DNA from: Branchiostoma lanceolatum
Taxonomy: Eukaryota; Chordata; Leptocardii; Amphioxiformes; Branchiostomatidae
DNA length: 64,000 bases
Reading direction: 5' to 3'
NCBI RefSeq assembly: GCF_035083965.1
Contig: NC_089728.1
Span: 16,927,955 to 16,991,954 of the forward strand
The position numbers and the translations under genes are program-made. Position 1 is the first letter of the stretch. Every line of letters begins with the position of its first letter. Shown here one piece after another: positions 47,421-58,402 of this stretch. Under the pieces are notes generated by a model. That model was not told the origin of the DNA. It ran no database searches and saw only the letters and a list, made by a program, of their open reading frames with translations.

Positions 47421-47499
47421 GATAAAAAGCAATTGTTTGCCTGCTATTCCTCCATATGTTAGAAACGTAAAACTACAAATGACTCATACTATACTTAGA

Positions 47500-47850
47500 T
47501 CAAAATCACACGTGTCTGTGAATTCATGGGATTTATTGAACGTGGCAAAGATTCAGTAATCAATATACCCAGTGGGAGGGGGGTGAGTACTTTGTTAAGT
47601 CCGTTTCTCAAGACTGTTTAAGCGACTCAGTTTTCAGCATACAAAGTGAGTCCGAGTTGTAACAACGAACGGCTGTACGTGTTACTTGCACGTCAAGGCA
47701 ATAGGTACAAATACACGTCACTCACCGCTAAGTTCAGCGCAAAATCTAGGGTTGGAGTTGTCTGGACATGTTCTCGATGTGACGTTCGAACGCGTTATAC
47801 GTTGACGCATGTTGAAATTTGGCGGTAAACAGGACATTAGAGACAAACCC
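47500..47850. repeat. Left copy of a segmental duplication (pairs with 48775-48965)
   Basis: Shares tcatgggatttattgaac, cagtgggaggggggtg, gtttctcaag, ttcagcata.aaa.gagtc and ctgt.acgtgttacttg.acgt with the second copy. In this copy the block ends with a strong donor-like gtgagt directly after the G run, whereas the second copy has gtggat. Confidence 0.7.
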
Positions 47851-47984
47851 CCACTACAATCGCCCTTAATACGTCCCACGCTTCGATTTACGCCCAGATG
47901 AACACAGTTAAAATTGTAAAACATCCAGTAAAACAATATCCGTTGGTACAGTAACATATGCCAACAATTCTTTGAAAAAAAAGG

Positions 47985-48170
47985 AAAATCCTGTCAGCAG
48001 TAGAAAAAATCTGCACTACTGACAGGATCATCCTGTCAGCAGTAGGAAAACATTGCACTGCTGTCAGGATCATCCTGTCAGCAGTGCATTTTTTTCTACT
48101 GCTGACAGGATGATCCTGTCAGCAATGCAGATTTTTCTACTGCTGACAGGATCGTCCTGCCAATAGCCTT
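47985..48170. repeat. Palindrome array 2
   Basis: Four palindromic units (ctgacaggatcatcctgtcag, tgtcaggatcatcctgtca, gctgacaggatgatcctgtc, then gacaggatcgtcctgcc), with spacers aaaaaatctgcac, gaaaacattgcac, catttttttctac. It ends in tcctgccaatagccttaggc, the same terminal word that closes array 4 at 49566-49584. Confidence 0.85.
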
Positions 48171-48177
48171 AGGCAAC

Positions 48178-48575
48178 GTTACAGTACAGTAGCGACACCT
48201 GGCGAGATGTGGCTGAAGTGTATAAAGGAAGTTGCTGCTGACAGGATAATCCTGTATTAGAAAAATTTGATTTGCACTGCTGACAGGATGATCCTGTTGG
48301 CGAATTGGTTGTGGCTACTGTCAGGATGATCCTGTATGCAGTAGAAATTTTTGCACTGCATACAGGATGATCTTGTCTGCAGTAGAAAAATCTGCACTGC
48401 TGTCAGGATCATCCTGTATGCAGTGCAAAAAATTCTACTGCATACAGGATCATCCTGTATGCAGTGCAAAAATTTCTACTGCCGACAGGATCATCCTGTA
48501 TGCAGTGCAAAAATTTCTACTGCATACAGGATTTTTCCTGTATGCAGTGCAAAAATTTCCATTGCTGACAGGAAA
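48178..48575. repeat. Palindrome array 3 with conserved leader
   Basis: The leader repeats that of array 1 (acagtagcgacacctggcga, gaagtgtataaaggaagttg). It is followed by eight or so palindromes, mostly CTGCATACAGGATCATCCTGTATGCAG, separated by TGCAAAAATTTCTACTG-type spacers that are themselves nearly palindromic, with a repeat length of about 41 bp. Confidence 0.88.
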
Positions 48576-48843
48576 AATTTTCAGCCAATCAGAGCTCGCA
48601 AAAAGATTGCCCGCGCGAAAGGACTCAGCGAGGAACATGGCGGCAGCCATGAAGGCTGGAGATAAGTTTTCCAACTGGGCGGATTTCCAGGCCGCCCTGT
48701 TACTGAATGAGTACCAAGAGGCGAGCAGTAAACAAGACATGACTCGTAATAATAGAGCACAACCACACCTGTCTGATGAAGTCATGGGATTTATTGAACA
48801 ATTGACATTAGGATCCAGTGGGAGGGGGGTGGATTCCTTCTAA
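48576..48843 (+). CDS. Small unidentified ORF with promoter-like upstream sequence
   Basis: From ATG 48637 the frame encodes 68 codons to the TAA at 48841. It starts MAAAMKAGDKFSNWADFQAA and continues with LLNEYQEASSKQ and HLSDEVMGFIEQLTLGSSG. Upstream are a CCAAT box (cagccaatcag, about 48583-48593) and a CG-rich stretch running into gaggaacATGGCGGC, a good initiation context, so it looks like a real first exon. The frame can also be read open from inside the array. The protein has a faint look of the N-terminal segment of FAR1/ZSWIM-type MULE-derived proteins ('G..F.....F..AL..Y'), but I would not assign it. The downstream part is duplicated at 47510-47580. Confidence 0.45.
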
Positions 48844-49311
48844 TAAGTTCTATTAAAAGTGCGTTTCTCAAGCTGTCGATTCGACGGATTCAAAAATTTC
48901 AGCATAAAAAAGAGTCAGTTGTGATAACGAAACGCTGTTACTTGTACGTTGTACGTTAACTAGTAGTTCAGCTCAATTAATAGAGGGCTCGGATGGGAGT
49001 ATCAGTACCCAGGAGCATGTCAGAAATTTGGCACCTAGCATCGATGATATTTGAGATAAAACATGACTATAATCACGATCCGAAATATGCCCCATGAATA
49101 GGTTAAGCCTAGCTGAAATTATGAAATTACAATTGCCCGGTTTCCAGCTCATGCGTTCGCCGGATCCGATCGGATCGCGCTGATATCACCTGGTAGGTCC
49201 TTAGATACGCTGTGATGATGGCCGACATCTTGAAACACCTAATATCTGCTGTTACCGTAGCAATTACATATGCTAGCTTCTGATTGGTTGCGAAAATGCA
49301 TTGAAAAAAAG

Positions 49312-49575
49312 GACGATCCTGACAGCAGTGCAAAAATTTGCACTGCATACAGGACGATCCTGCCAGCAGTACAAAAATTTGCACTGCATACAGGACGATC
49401 CTGTATGCAGTGCAAATTTTTGTACTGCTGGCAGGATCATCCTGTATGCAGTGCAAATTTTTGCACTGCTGGCAGGATCGTCCTGTATGCAGTGCATTTT
49501 TTTGTTGTACTGCTAGCAGGATCGTCCTGCCAGCGGTGCAAATTTTTGCACTGCTGGCAGGATCGTCCTGCCATT
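49312..49575. repeat. Palindrome array 4
   Basis: Six palindromes (tgctggcaggatcatcctgt, gcatacaggacgatcctgcc and variants) separated by agtgcaaatttttgcactg spacers that are perfect palindromes themselves. It closes with tcctgccattagccttaggc as array 2 does. Confidence 0.88.
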
Positions 49576-49594
49576 AGCCTTAGGCTTGAGAATT

Positions 49595-49728
49595 TACTCT
49601 CCAAGCAGAGCTAGGGTTTCGGCTGGTTTTTAACGTGTTTTTAGGCGTTTTTGTCATGTAGAAGGCATGACAAAAACGACTAAAACACGTAAAAAAACAG
49701 CCGAAACCCTAGCTCTGCTTGGAGAGTA
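49595..49728. mobile_element. Hairpin MITE with perfect 8-bp TSD
   Basis: TIRs tactctccaagcagagctag and ctagctctgcttggagagta extend inward to ~60-bp arms around a short loop (tagaagg). They are flanked by TGAGAATT on both sides (49587-49594 and 49729-49736). The internal words acgtgttttt and cgtttttgtcatg recur in degraded form at 57440-57508. The 8-bp TSD suggests hAT or a similar superfamily. Confidence 0.88.
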
Positions 49729-49789
49729 TGAGAATTATGAAAGTAGAGCCGCAAAGTGTGTTAGGTGAGGAACCGATCACGTCTTTGCT

Positions 49790-49797
49790 TATATAAA
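49790..49797 (+). promoter_or_regulatory. TATA box of the UGT gene
   Basis: tatataaa followed by gctgac, about 135 bp before the chosen start codon at 49930; it is the only strong TATA-like motif between the hairpin MITE and the ATG. Confidence 0.6.
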
Positions 49798-49929
49798 GCT
49801 GACACTGTTTTGATAGCTAAGTTCCCGAAAACAAAAGCCACGCCTGGGGATTATGTACCCTTTCCCACGGTGTTAGGGACCTCCGTCATCTATACGACCA
49901 TTAGTTGGATAGCTCCACTCGAAAACGCC

Positions 49930-52900
49930 ATGGGGAGCATACCAAAGCTTCCACGTTCAATTATTCTCCTTGTTCTCCTGGGTCTTATGATCACCCACAG
50001 GAGCGGTGCAGAGAAGATTCTGTTGGTACCAATGCCAGCGTTAAGTAGCCACTGGATGGTAGAGGCGTCAATCGGGCAGGCGTTGGTGGAAAAGGGTCAT
50101 GTCGTCACGGTGGTTGTTGAAGAGGACATCGTGGAGAAACGAAGAGCAGAGAGGCCCGACTTCATGTTTGAGACATTCCAGGACCACGGATTCGGTGCTC
50201 GCCTTCGGGAATGGGAAGACAACTTCTTTGGAATGGCAGAATCGGTGTCTGCCTATCAAGAACTAAGAGCACAAACCAACGCGGCCAAGTGGGCAAAGAA
50301 ACACTGCGAGTACCTCCTTGGGAAGGAGGGGGGGGATAGCGACGTGTTGCAGAGGTTGAAAACTGCGAAATACAGTGTTGTTGTTTCCGACCCCTATTTA
50401 AGATATGGCGCTGTAGTGGCAGCAACCATTGGGGCGCCCCACGTCGCCCTCAGCCCCATGCCCAGTGCGCTCGTCGACAAAGTGGCCGCAGGTGTACCGC
50501 TCGAATTGGCATACGTGCCGCCATCCGAATCGCACTGTACCGACCAAATGACGTTCTTGCAAAGAGTGCAGAATGTATTGCTCTTCGATCTTATACATAT
50601 CGCGAGAAGCTGGCTTAACGGTTACATGTATGACGATCTGGTCAGTAAGTACATCAGTGAGAAAGAAACTATCCAGAGTGTGACGTCACGCACGGACCTG
50701 TGGCTGTCTCAGACAGACACTGTGCTGGATTTTCCCTGTCCCATCATGCCCAACATGGTCACTTTGAAACTTTGAAACTTTATTGACAAATACCACATCG
50801 CAGACTGGCAAGTCTGAATTGGCGAGTATTTTCACAATTGCTCGCATAAAAATTATGTGATTATATACAAATATATATACAAAGTTTACCAATGGTGCTA
50901 TTTAAAAAGACTTTTCATTTTCAACACAGAACACGACGTAAGGACAGCTGACGTTGTAAACATTGAAACATTCGAGCGTGACAGGATTGTGTTGTTTGGT
51001 ACAATGGAGTAGGGAAAAACATGGAATTGTTAAGGAGATCAGTCACTTGTTCAGCAGGGATACAAGGTACGGAATCGGAGAGTTTTTGAGTCTGTTGGTG
51101 CGGCAGAGTGGTGTGTTAAGTTTCTGTTTGTTTCTGGTGTTCCGGCCGGATATGTCCCCTCTTGTGCTCGGAAGCCAGTCCCTGAAGTTGGACTCCATCA
51201 GAGATCTTGCAAAGTTGAGACACAAGTCCTCTCTTCTTTGTGCCAGTGTTTTCAGTCCTAGCTAATGCAGGGCGTGGGAGTAGCCAGTGTAGTCGTTGCC
51301 CAGAATAATCCGGCAGGCACGTTTTTGGATCTGTTCGAGTTTCTCAGTTTGCAGTTTGGTGAGGCCAGATGTCCAGGCAGGTGCAGCGTATTCTAGGATC
51401 GGTCTGATATAGCATGTGTAGATCGTGATCAGGTCATTACGCGATAACATGAACCTTTTGAGTCTTTTGAGGAGGTAGAGTTTCTTTGCGGCCTTTCCCA
51501 CCATCTGCTTGACTTGGACGTCCCAATGAAGGTTGTTCTGGATGTGGAGTCCAAGGATCTTAAGGCTGGGCGCGACAGCTAGCGGTGCATTGTTGACTCG
51601 CAGTGGTGGCAGAGGGGGATAGTTCCGACAGAATGTGATGTGCATAGCAAGGCATTTAGAGTCGTTTAGTAGCATATGGTTGTTTAAAGTCCATTGGCAT
51701 AACTGATCCAGATCAGACTGTAGGGTTGAAGGTTGTTTAAGCAGTCTTGATTGGAGCATGTTCATATCATCCACGTATTTCCATACCGGACTAGAGGCAT
51801 CAGAAGCAGCATCGTCAATCAATACCAGGAATAATATGGGGCCTAGTAGAGTTCCTTGCGCAACTCCACATGTCGGGTGTTCCCACTCTGAGAGAGCTCC
51901 ACGGTAGCGCACGCGCTGTTTCCTGTCGGATATGAAGCTGGCCACCCATGGTATGAGTTCAGGTCGGAGTCCCATGGTTAACAGTTTGGTAATGACGGTG
52001 TGATGGTGGACTCTATCAAAAGCTTTGGAAAAGTCTGTAGCTACGAGAGTGCATACTGTAGATGATTTGTCCGTCCCCTTGAATAGGCTGTCTACCAGAC
52101 TGACGAGTGCATACACTGTAGACCGCCCTTTAAGGCTGCCAAATTGTCGGTTGTCGAATGTAATGTCTTTCAAAATCCAAGAAAGGGCAAAATGTTCCGC
52201 TATCTTTGAAAACTGGGAGGTCAGGGAGATGGGTCTCAGTTGATCGATCTTGGCTGGTTTGGTTTTTGGTACCGGTACCACGACTGCTTGTTTCCACTGA
52301 CAGGGCACTATGCCGCTTGCGAACGAGGCGTTGAGAACATGGCAGAATGGAGAGCTGATTTCACAAGCGAATTCCTTCAACAGTTTCAGTGGTATGTTAT
52401 CCGGTCCCGGTGCCTTGTTTGTTTTCACTGCTAGGAGGCGCTTGTAAGTGTCCCAGACTTGCAGGGTGGGCAGCTGTTGTGGTGCCGGGAGAAAGGCGGG
52501 TAGTTGAGTAAAATACAGCGCAGGAAGGGCTTTGGAGACTTCAGCAAATCTGGCATTTATGGCATTGGCAATGGTGGTGCTGTCTTCAGAGTCGAGCCCT
52601 GGGAGTGTGATTCCACAGTCAGACTTTCTCGCGTTAGCCATGTTCATGATTTCTTGATACCACTGTCTTGGGTTGGCTGTCTTTAGGGATGAGACCCTGT
52701 CTGTGTAATATGTCTTCTTTGCTTTGGCCAGTGTTCTTTGTGTCAGGTTTCTGTAGAATTTCCAGACGGTCGGAGACTGTTTGTAAAAAGCCTTCTGTCG
52801 GAGGCTAATCAGCTGTTTTATCTTGGGCGTTACCCAAGGCTTGTCAGAGTTATGTACTTTGACAGACTTGGTAGGAAAGAAAGTGTTGATGGCGTTCTCA

Positions 52901-55900
52901 AGAGTGTTATGAAAGGCACTGGCCTTTTCTGAAACCCCCTGTGCATTATACACTTCAGTCCACTTATGCGCCGTGATCCATTTGCCGAAGTCAAACATTC
53001 CAGTTTCACAGAGTTTACGGACCTGTTTCTTTGTACACTTGTTGTCAGTGGTTTTGGATTCAGGGATCCAAAGGACAGACGAATGGTCACTAAGGCCTAC
53101 TGGAGGCAGTATAGAAGGACGCTTGTACAGGTATTTCATGTTGGTCAAGATCAGGTCGAGAATGGCATTACCTCGGGTGTTGTCTTTTACAACTTGGGAC
53201 AGGAGGCCGCCTCTGCAGATATCAGAAACATCAGTCCTATTAAAGTCTCCTAGTATTGCGAAACCACAATCTGGATACTTCGTACGCATGTTGTCGGTGA
53301 CTGCAAGTACATGGCCAGCAAAAGTACATGGTCCAGGTTGGCGGATTAACCCCCCGTGCCGGTCACCCTCTTTCTGAGGTAAGGTTTCGTCACATATATT
53401 ATGTTAATGTTAGGACGTCATGTTATGATGTAATGGTAGTCTCCAACCAGACCCAATGGATTGCAAAGACCGTATCCAACTGGAAGAAGGAGCTTGTAAT
53501 GCAATCCAAGGTCTGGAACAAGTCGGTCTGAACAAAGGCTATTAACATCTAATTGTTACCTAATCATACTGTAAGTGACTTTATTACTCTCTGTCCGCAC
53601 GGGCATGCGGCGCCATGCCGGGCTGTCACGGGTCGGCTGCGCCTCCAGACCGCGACTGAGAGGCTGTCCACTTGGGCAGGGCTGTACTGCGAAAATTAAA
53701 CTTCCCAGGAAAAATAAACTTAATGTTGCCAGCAGAAAAGACTTGGTCTCTTTTTCAAAATCAATTTGTTACGAAGATCGCTACCAAAACTGCTTCAATC
53801 GTCACAGAATGCGATCAATATTGACCAGTTGCGTCGGAACTGTGAATTCCCGCCATGTGGTCACAGCGTAGAGGCTGAAATGCGAGGGCGAAATTCTTGT
53901 TTATGTTTACGTTTTTTCCTTGTTTTTTTTCCCGATGACTCTCTTCGATTGAGTGGTGGAAACGCTGCGGGCAGGCGGGGTACTTGTAATATCTAGTAAT
54001 AGTGGCTTGAACCTGAAACAGTAAACATTGTCTACGACTGTTTTTGTAAGAATGGTTTTCCTTCATGCCACAAACATCGCCGATGGGTGAAAGAAACTGC
54101 TATTGTGAGAGCTTTTTACTAGGCTCAACCAAGGCGCGAACCTCCCACTGAGACGTGCGCGGGTGACTGGGCTTGTCCCAGAAATCGGTCATAAAAAGAT
54201 TAGTAACCCGGACATTCGTACGGCTGTTAGCATTACAACGAGGAGGGGCAGCGACACCTTTATTGAATAGAAATGCTCCGCCCTGTTTGAGTTATCGCAG
54301 ATCTTGGTTGCAAAACGTACTTCCTCTGCCAGTTTGATACGGTCTTTATGCAACCTATAGATCTGCTTGGAGATTAATGTAATGGGTCACGTGCCCATTT
54401 TCAGTGCTAATTTTTGTCCATTTCCACACACACACAAAGTTTTCTACCATACTGTAAAATGTAAATCGTGGAAATCAGCTATTAAAGGAGCAAATATATG
54501 CGGTAACTTTTCAAAAAGATATTTCGGAAAACCGATAGTAATCTAGAATGTCAAACTCAAAGAAGAAGATGTGAAGGACCAAAAATGAAGAATCCGGCCA
54601 TACTTTGGTATACGATTCTCTGTCTGTTTAGTCATTTCTTCAACCTTCCTGACCACGTAGATTTCATAATGAAGGCAACTTTTTTTAGATGTTTTTTTAT
54701 TGGCACGATCGCTTCAGTTTCGGGGTTCCAAGAGGATGTCATCGATGCAATCAAATCAACATGGCCTTGTGTCAAACAAAATATGGTTGCAATTGCGCGG
54801 CCTGGGTAGCCGGATATTTCAAGCCTTGCTGTGATAGTAATCTGTTTTATCTAGGAAATGGAGGATTTTATGCAGTCATCTGGAGACGATGGAGTGATCA
54901 TTGTCAGCTTTGGGTCGATGGTCAAAACGATACCGACGGAAAAGAAGGAAATCTTAGCCGCAGTCTTCGCGAAGCTCCGACAGAAGGTGGTGTGGCGGTA
55001 CGTGGGAGAGAAGCCGACCGGTCTGGGCAAAAACACCAAGCTGATGTCCTGGCTGCCACAGAATGACTTACTGGGTAGGTAGCGAAAACGAATATGTTTT
55101 GTTGGAGTCAACGCAGGTTCTGAAAGTATATTCTTACTTTACCCCAAACAAGAGCTCGGAGACCTTATACCTCCTTGATTATGCAAATTGAATCATTTGT
55201 TATTAGCATACTCCATTCTATGTCATTGCCTTCTGTATATTTATGTGATTTATATGTAGAACCGAATATATACATGTATATACATATCATGTTTATACAT
55301 ATGCACATGTATATCGCATAAATATATATCGTATACATGTATGAATATACTAATATATCGTATACTTGAATATCTTTTTCACGGAGGCAAAATAAACATC
55401 ACTTCCCTAAAATGGTATCAAACGTTACTGTAGAAATAAGAATAGAGCACCATGATGCTGAGGATTTTATAGGAAGCTATTCGTCTGTGATTTATTTGTT
55501 CATTAGGTCCCTAAGGCTGTTTAACTTCCACAAGTGTTCTTTGTTTAATCTACAAGTAGATCTCCACGGTACCAAAATCGTATCAGCTAGCCAGAGTGGT
55601 TCCAGTCAGCCATAGAAGCTACAATAAGGTGCCTAGCTGGATCTTCTCTGGCTGACTGGATCTTCTCTGGCTGACTGGAGCTTCTCTGTCTGACTGGAGC
55701 TTCTCTGGCTGACTGTAGCTTCTCTGGCTGACTGGAGCTTCTCTGGCTGACTGTAGCTTCTCTGGCTGACTGGAGCTTCTCTGGCTGACTGGAGCTTCTC
55801 TGGCTGACTGGAGCTTCTCTGGCTGACTGGAGCTTCTCTGGCTGGCTGTTACGATTTGACACCGTGGAGATCTGCTTGGAGATTTAATACCCTTTGTTGA

Positions 55901-57831
55901 CAAAAATAATTTCCGTCGCCTTCCAGCGCATCCCAAGACTCGAGCCTTCGTTAGTCACGCTGGGTTGAACGGTGTGTACGAGGCCCTGTACCACGGCGTG
56001 CCCATGGTTTGTCTACCGCTGTTTGGGGATCACCCCGGCAACGCCGCCCGGGTCCAGGCCAAGGGGTTGGGGGTGAAGTTGGACTTCGGAACGGTCACCG
56101 CGGAGCAGTTGTACCAGGCCATTCTTCACGTTCTCACCAACGACAGGTATTTCTGAATCGAATTTTGTAAGTAAATATGTACGTAGTTTTTATTTTATTT
56201 TATATTTTTTTGGTACTTTGAAAATAGACACATAACAATGAATTTACAAGTGAGTATATGACAGTGCAGGGCAAGGAAGGCGAAACGCTATTTGCTTATG
56301 TAAAAGCTTCCCTTATATACATTATTAATCAAATTATAACAATTCAGATAAATCAATTAGACAAAAAATAAGATTGGCAATAAATGAATAAATGAAACAA
56401 TATAGTTTGAATATAGTACAATAAAGAAGTTATCACAACCTAGTCAATTATACATGGATTTCATTAAATGTGAAGCTAAACTAGAAGTAGTACACAAAGA
56501 AATGCACATTTGGAAAATGTACGGCTATTTATAAAGTCAGATTGGTGTTTCGCATGATGAGATAACTTCTTCGGTGTACTAGCTAGTGTTTGGTAAGAAA
56601 TTCAGTTTTATTGTCAACTCTATTATATAATATATGTCATTGAAAAGTTTATCTATCAATAAAGGGCTGATTCACGGTACGAGCACGTCATGGGAAAAAG
56701 GTGCCGGAATTTCCCCCGATCGTGTGTCTGATGTTTTTTCATGACGAGCATTGCGCTTCAAGTAGCCTAGATGCCGGACCCTTAATCTCTACACGATACT
56801 GTAAATGCACTTAAATTCGCGTGGTTTTTTTTTCACGCTAAGGGGAAGATGGAGTGTTGGCAGTGGCTTTAAGTTCGCGGCAGTGCTACAGTCATATACT
56901 AGCACTCCTATAGTATAGGACAAAATGATCGCGGTGGCTTTAAATTCGCGGTGGAAAGTCGCCGCGAAAACCGCGAACATAAAACCACCGCGAACATTTC
57001 TGTATTTACAGTATATATTGTTGGGATTGGGGGTCTAGCATCCAGGCTACGTACATTCCATATCTTTCGAAAACATATCTATTGTAGGTTACAATGACAT
57101 TCAATGCTGTGTGTGATGACTATGATTTTGTGTGACGAGGTCTACGGCTGATTCCATGGCTGGGTTGCCCAAATACTTAAAATTTGTCCCGCCAATCATA
57201 ATGATGAATCATTATAACGCCTTGGAATGATGAATCATAATCATAATTTGTTTTGTGACTCTCTTACAGTAGTAGCCATTGTACTTGACATGAATATACT
57301 GTGGTAGCAATAGGCATACCATAGGAAAGGAGCTACATTAACGGCAGAGATGTGAACTGTAGCCAAACCCTCTGTGATTGTTAAAAACCTGATACAATCT
57401 ATAGAGAGAAACTGGGAGAAGAAAACAGATTATGTAGAAAGCCCGACAAAAACGCCTAAAAACACGACAAAAACCTGCCGGACCCACTCCTCTGCTTGGA
57501 GAGTATGATCATGACCTCATTTGATGTTTAATTCCGCCTTTCTCTTAGTTACCGTGAGACCGCAGCCCGCCTGTCCCGCCTGCACCGTGACCAGCCCCAG
57601 TCACCCATGGAGCGGGCCGTCTGGTGGATAGAACACGTCATCAAACATGGCGGACTGCCTCATCTCCGCGCACGCGCAGTGGAGCTGCCGTGGTACCAGT
57701 ACTACCTGCTGGACGTGGCTGTGTTCCTGTTGGCTGTCTGTACAGCTGTCCTGGGTACCGTGTGGTGCAGCTGTTCGTTCTTCTGTAGGAAGATTTGCTG
57801 TAAAAGTGGCGGCAAGCTGAAGTCTCAGTAG
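49930..57831 (+). CDS. UGT: UDP-glucuronosyltransferase (UGT), exon 1 broken by a LINE insertion
   Basis: Coding pieces: 49930-50760 plus 53334-53378 (exon 1, split by the LINE), 54855-55074, 55927-56146, 57549-57831. Without the LINE these give exactly 533 codons including stop, typical UGT length. Residues 1-27 are a signal peptide (RSIILLVLLGLMI). The acceptor half has the SSHW motif with the family's catalytic His. The donor half starts VIIVSFGSM and carries WLPQNDLL and the UGT signature (HPKTRAFVSHAGLNGVYEAL, GVPMVCLPLFGDHPGNAARV). A C-terminal membrane helix (LLDVAVFLLAVCTAVLG) precedes a KLKSQ tail that fits a KxKxx ER-retrieval motif. It transfers glucuronic acid or another UDP-sugar in the ER lumen. 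Exon 2 is 220 bp, the sum of vertebrate exons 2+3, and exon 3 is 220 bp. As sequenced, translation stops four codons into the LINE, so this allele should lack the donor domain. Confidence 0.92.
50761..53325 (-). mobile_element. CR1-like non-LTR retrotransposon, 5'-truncated, inserted in UGT exon 1
   Basis: Flanked by the 8-bp duplication ACATGGTC (50753-50760 and 53326-53333). It lies on the minus strand. The 3' tail (left end) has AATAAA followed by 8-bp GTTTCAAA repeats, in the manner of CR1-group elements. The 5' end (right) stops inside the endonuclease region. CR1 assignment rests on the tail style and the protein; a phylogeny was not run. Confidence 0.9.
51043..53289 (-). pseudogene. 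LINE ORF2 remnant: endonuclease C-terminus plus reverse transcriptase
   Basis: The frame opens inside the endonuclease (GDFN and LSDHSSV motifs). It then runs through a linker and the reverse transcriptase, with KAPGPDNIP, RPISL, ATDFSKAFDRV, GVAQGTLLGPILFL and the catalytic YVDD. One in-frame TAG at 51262 interrupts it, and the same frame then continues to 51043 through the C-terminal domain. Missing the endonuclease N-terminus and any ORF1, it cannot be autonomous. The otherwise open frame points to recent insertion. Confidence 0.88.
54395..54770. mobile_element. Family H TIR element, copy 4
   Basis: Interior atcttg/cttcctgaccacgtagat and tgaagaatccggccatactt correspond to 14937-15335 and 32927-33322. 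The right end is gatgtcatcgatgcaatcaa then atcaacatggcct. It lies in UGT intron 1, ending about 85 bp before exon 2. Confidence 0.65.
55558..55872. mobile_element. Inverted-repeat element housing a minisatellite
   Basis: agatctccacggtaccaaaa then tcgta at 55558-55582 is answered by tacgatttgacaccgtggag then atct at 55850-55873. Between the arms lies the 19-bp minisatellite, so the array probably grew inside a MITE. UGT intron 2, ending about 55 bp before exon 3. Confidence 0.7.
55636..55848. repeat. 19-bp minisatellite (~11 units)
   Basis: Unit TGGAGCTTCTCTGGCTGAC, with variants gatcttc, tgtagc and tgtctgac in the first half and identical units in the second half. Because 19 is not a multiple of 3, all three minus frames read the same SQPEKLQSARE-type repeat, producing two false ORFs. 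Confidence 0.95.
56798..57013. mobile_element. Family D MITE, copy 5
   Basis: Starts tactgtaaatgcacttaaat and ends acatttctgtatttacagta. The interior has repeated ttcgcg.tggttt / aaaccaccgcgaac motifs, an inverted structure. UGT intron 3. Confidence 0.85.
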
Positions 57832-57852
57832 ACGGCCAGGATACCGCTTCAT

Positions 57853-58198
57853 GAGGGTCTGCATGCTTTTTTTCCGTAAGGCGTAGGCAGCCTATTTTTA
57901 TTTCCTGTAACTCGTAGGAGGAAACTTGATTATTTATTCCTTTTATTTAGTTCTTAAAATAATTCCTGTTAGAAAACGGGATAGTTTTGAAATGTTGGGA
58001 TAACTCTTATTTGATATTGTTATCTCATCAATTTACTATAAGATCTATTGAAGTTCTCTTACTACTAGTGTATCCGTCTTAGTCACGTAATTTGTAGCGA
58101 GGCGACCGTATATCACCTTCCTTGATTTTAGCGTAATACGTAGAGGTTTCGCCTGAATTCAGCGTAAAGCTTTGTCGGGGCCCCCCATGCAGACCCTC
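57853..58198. mobile_element. Family F TIR element, short copy
   Basis: Ends GAGGGTCTGCATG and CATGCAGACCCTC match 25973-27126. The subterminal tttttccgtaaggcgta is also shared. Flanks CTTCAT and CTTTAT (5 of 6 alike) suggest an older 6-bp TSD. It begins 22 bases after the UGT stop, so it probably forms the 3'UTR. Confidence 0.8.
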
Positions 58199-58402
58199 CT
58201 TTATCGATCTTGCAAAACTACAATAAAACATTATCGTTACTTGTGTTAGAATATTGAGTGTTTTTATTTGAAGCTTATCATTAAACAACTTAAAACAAGA
58301 TATAGTTAATCAGTATAATTCGTCACGTTTTGACTTGTATGACACATTAATGAAGTCAATGTGTATTTTAGAGATGAAGACATCGCATGCATGCTATTTT
58401 AA

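Noticed and set aside
47127-49575. CRISPR-like array of regularly spaced repeats
   Set aside because: Eukaryotic locus; the 'spacers' are themselves repeated palindromes and there are no cas genes.
55587-55936. Repetitive SQPEKLQSARE-type minus-strand ORFs
   Set aside because: Artefact of the 19-bp minisatellite in a UGT intron; all three frames give the same peptide.
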